From the NCBI GenBank assembly GCA_024279745.1, contig JAJRRE010000050.1:1-6671 (forward strand): DNA of 6,671 nucleotides. The letters are read 5' to 3'. Positions 6,172 through 6,671 of the stretch are shown here, piece after piece. Position numbers and translations under genes: made by a program. The notes under the pieces are model-generated. The model was not told the origin of the DNA and searched no databases. It saw nothing but the letters and a program-made list of their open reading frames with translations. Each line of letters opens with the position of its first letter. The stretch's first letter is position 1. Origin of the DNA: Alphaproteobacteria bacterium. GTDB taxonomy: Bacteria > Pseudomonadota > Alphaproteobacteria > Rhizobiales > Hyphomicrobiaceae.

Positions 6172-6339
6172 TTACGCCAATCGTTCTTTCAAAACACCGG
6201 ACTTCGCCGCGCCCCCGGTGCGCCCGAGCCACCACCACACCGCCCAGGCCATACTGCCTTGCGCCCGCCCATTATCTGCATGGTTGGCAACTTTGCTGCT
6301 CCGATTGGCCATGTATGTGGGCATAGCAGTTTCGGTCAT
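6172..6339 (-). CDS. Possible small protein upstream of the kinase
   Basis: This is a 55-codon open frame on the kinase strand, with its stop 118 nt before the kinase ATG. The translation starts MTETAMPTYMANRSSK and contains a tryptophan-rich stretch, MAWAVWWWLGR, at 30-40, followed by a Gly/Ala/Lys-rich tail ending in KERLA. I recognise no family. In favour: same strand as the kinase, a plausible GGTGA site 9 nt before the ATG, mostly G or C at third codon positions, and a candidate promoter at 6425-6453. Against: longer open frames run through the same DNA on the plus strand, the gap to the kinase is large, and short frames in GC-rich DNA arise by chance. It could instead be untranslated leader of the kinase transcript. 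Confidence 0.28.
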   Translation of the reverse strand: MTETAMPTYMANRSSKVANHADNGRAQGSMAWAVWWWLGRTGGAAKSGVLKERLA

Positions 6340-6424
6340 CGTTGAAATTCACCAAAACTGGGATGCAGCGTCTCATAAACATCAACAAACACGACTGATC
6401 TGTATCAAGCTTTTGCTCTTTGAC

Positions 6425-6453
6425 AGTATGGGGCATAAGAATGGTCCTGTCAT
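6425..6453 (-). promoter_or_regulatory. Candidate promoter reading toward the kinase
   Basis: On the minus strand ATGACA (6448-6453, five of six bases of TTGACA) is followed after exactly 17 nt by CATACT (6425-6430, four of six bases of TATAAT). It would transcribe the possible small frame at 6339 and then the kinase. It is a consensus match by eye only. Confidence 0.3.
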
Positions 6454-6530
6454 TTTTTAGAACTTTGTTGGCATGAGATTGCGGGGGGCTGGCTGGAATT
6501 ATTAAATCAAAAACTATTCAAAAGTTGCAA

Positions 6531-6542
6531 AAGGCGCGCCTT
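6531..6542. promoter_or_regulatory. 12-bp perfect palindrome, possible operator
   Basis: AAGGCGCGCCTT is a perfect palindrome, 57 bp upstream of the start codon at 6600 and next to an AT-rich tract. Its position suits an operator for a dimeric regulator, perhaps the product of the adjacent gene. A 12-bp palindrome can occur by chance, and no second copy was found in the window. Confidence 0.3.
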
Positions 6543-6599
6543 GGCGAATGTGGGGGCTTTCAGGGCAAAGAACCGGCGCTACTTTTGAGAACGGTGTAA

Positions 6600-6671
6600 A
6601 TGAAAAAAACTAGAAAAATCGGCGAGGAACAACGCGAGCCTCGTTCAGCTTTGGACAAAGCATTAGCGGTA
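6600..6671 (+). CDS. N-terminal fragment of a gene leaving the window, possibly an IclR-type regulator
   Basis: An ATG at 6600 opens a frame that stays open for all 24 codons to the window edge. An in-frame TAA lies immediately before it (6597-6599), so it is the earliest possible start. The product begins MKKTRKIGEEQREPRSAL and continues DKALAV. A basic, polar N-terminus leading into SALDKALAV resembles the first helix of IclR-family transcription factors, whose winged-helix domain usually begins with a similar ALxxALxVLE pattern. Only 24 residues are visible, so the family is a guess. The ribosome binding site is weak (GAGAACGG). The AT-rich tract and the palindrome at 6531-6542 are suitable upstream control sequence. 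Confidence 0.5.
   Translation, partial: MKKTRKIGEEQREPRSALDKALAV

Larger units (their letters stand above)
6340..6599. other. Intergenic region before the right-edge gene
   Basis: These 260 bp hold no convincing gene. They contain a candidate minus-strand promoter (6425-6453), an AT-rich tract at about 6499-6529 and a 12-bp perfect palindrome at 6531-6542. The base composition is clearly more AT-rich than the neighbouring genes, as expected for a divergent control region between the kinase side and the gene starting at 6600. Confidence 0.5.

Noticed and set aside
6420..6448. Plus-strand TTGACA at 6420-6425 as a promoter for the right-edge gene
   Set aside because: The -35 match is perfect, but at 17-nt spacing the -10 position reads GGTCCT, which bears no resemblance to TATAAT.
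5986..6460. Plus-strand frames of 102-119 codons in the kinase upstream region
   Set aside because: They overlap each other and the kinase 5' end in different frames, with no recognisable domains or ribosome binding sites.

Overview
The window looks like chromosomal DNA of a moderately GC-rich Gram-negative bacterium, most likely an alphaproteobacterium. That placement is inferred from protein style and codon use; there is no rRNA or marker gene to prove it. It carries four confident complete genes, one partial gene at the right edge and one doubtful small ORF. I see no tRNA, rRNA, CRISPR array, transposase or phage gene.

Layout: about 350 bp without a convincing gene, then an EamA/DMT-family inner-membrane exporter (355-1269, +). 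It converges on a large gene (1607-4111, -) for a pentameric ligand-gated ion channel (pLGIC) with an N-terminal type I periplasmic-binding-protein domain. The two 3' ends are separated by a 322-bp, hairpin-rich segment. This segment is bracketed by perfect 39-bp direct repeats, and each repeat supplies the 3' end of one of the two genes. A 110-bp divergent gap leads to rluA (4222-4953, +), a dual rRNA/tRNA pseudouridine synthase. rluA converges on a bacterial phosphagen (arginine) kinase gene (4950-6053, -), and the two stop codons share the tetranucleotide TTAA. Upstream of the kinase are a possible 55-codon ORF (6172-6339, -) and a candidate promoter (6425-6453, -). At the right edge a gene starts at 6600 (+); its first 24 residues resemble the N-terminus of an IclR-type regulator.

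The genes are mostly in convergent or divergent orientation, so they are probably separate transcription units rather than one operon. Two are of special interest. The PBP-pLGIC fusion looks like a receptor that could couple binding of a small molecule, perhaps an amino acid, in the periplasm to ion flow across the inner membrane. The arginine kinase belongs to a family best known from animals and found only sporadically in bacteria; it would buffer ATP with phosphoarginine. A functional link between them (amino-acid sensing, amino-acid export, arginine phosphorylation) is conceivable, but nothing in the sequence beyond proximity supports it.
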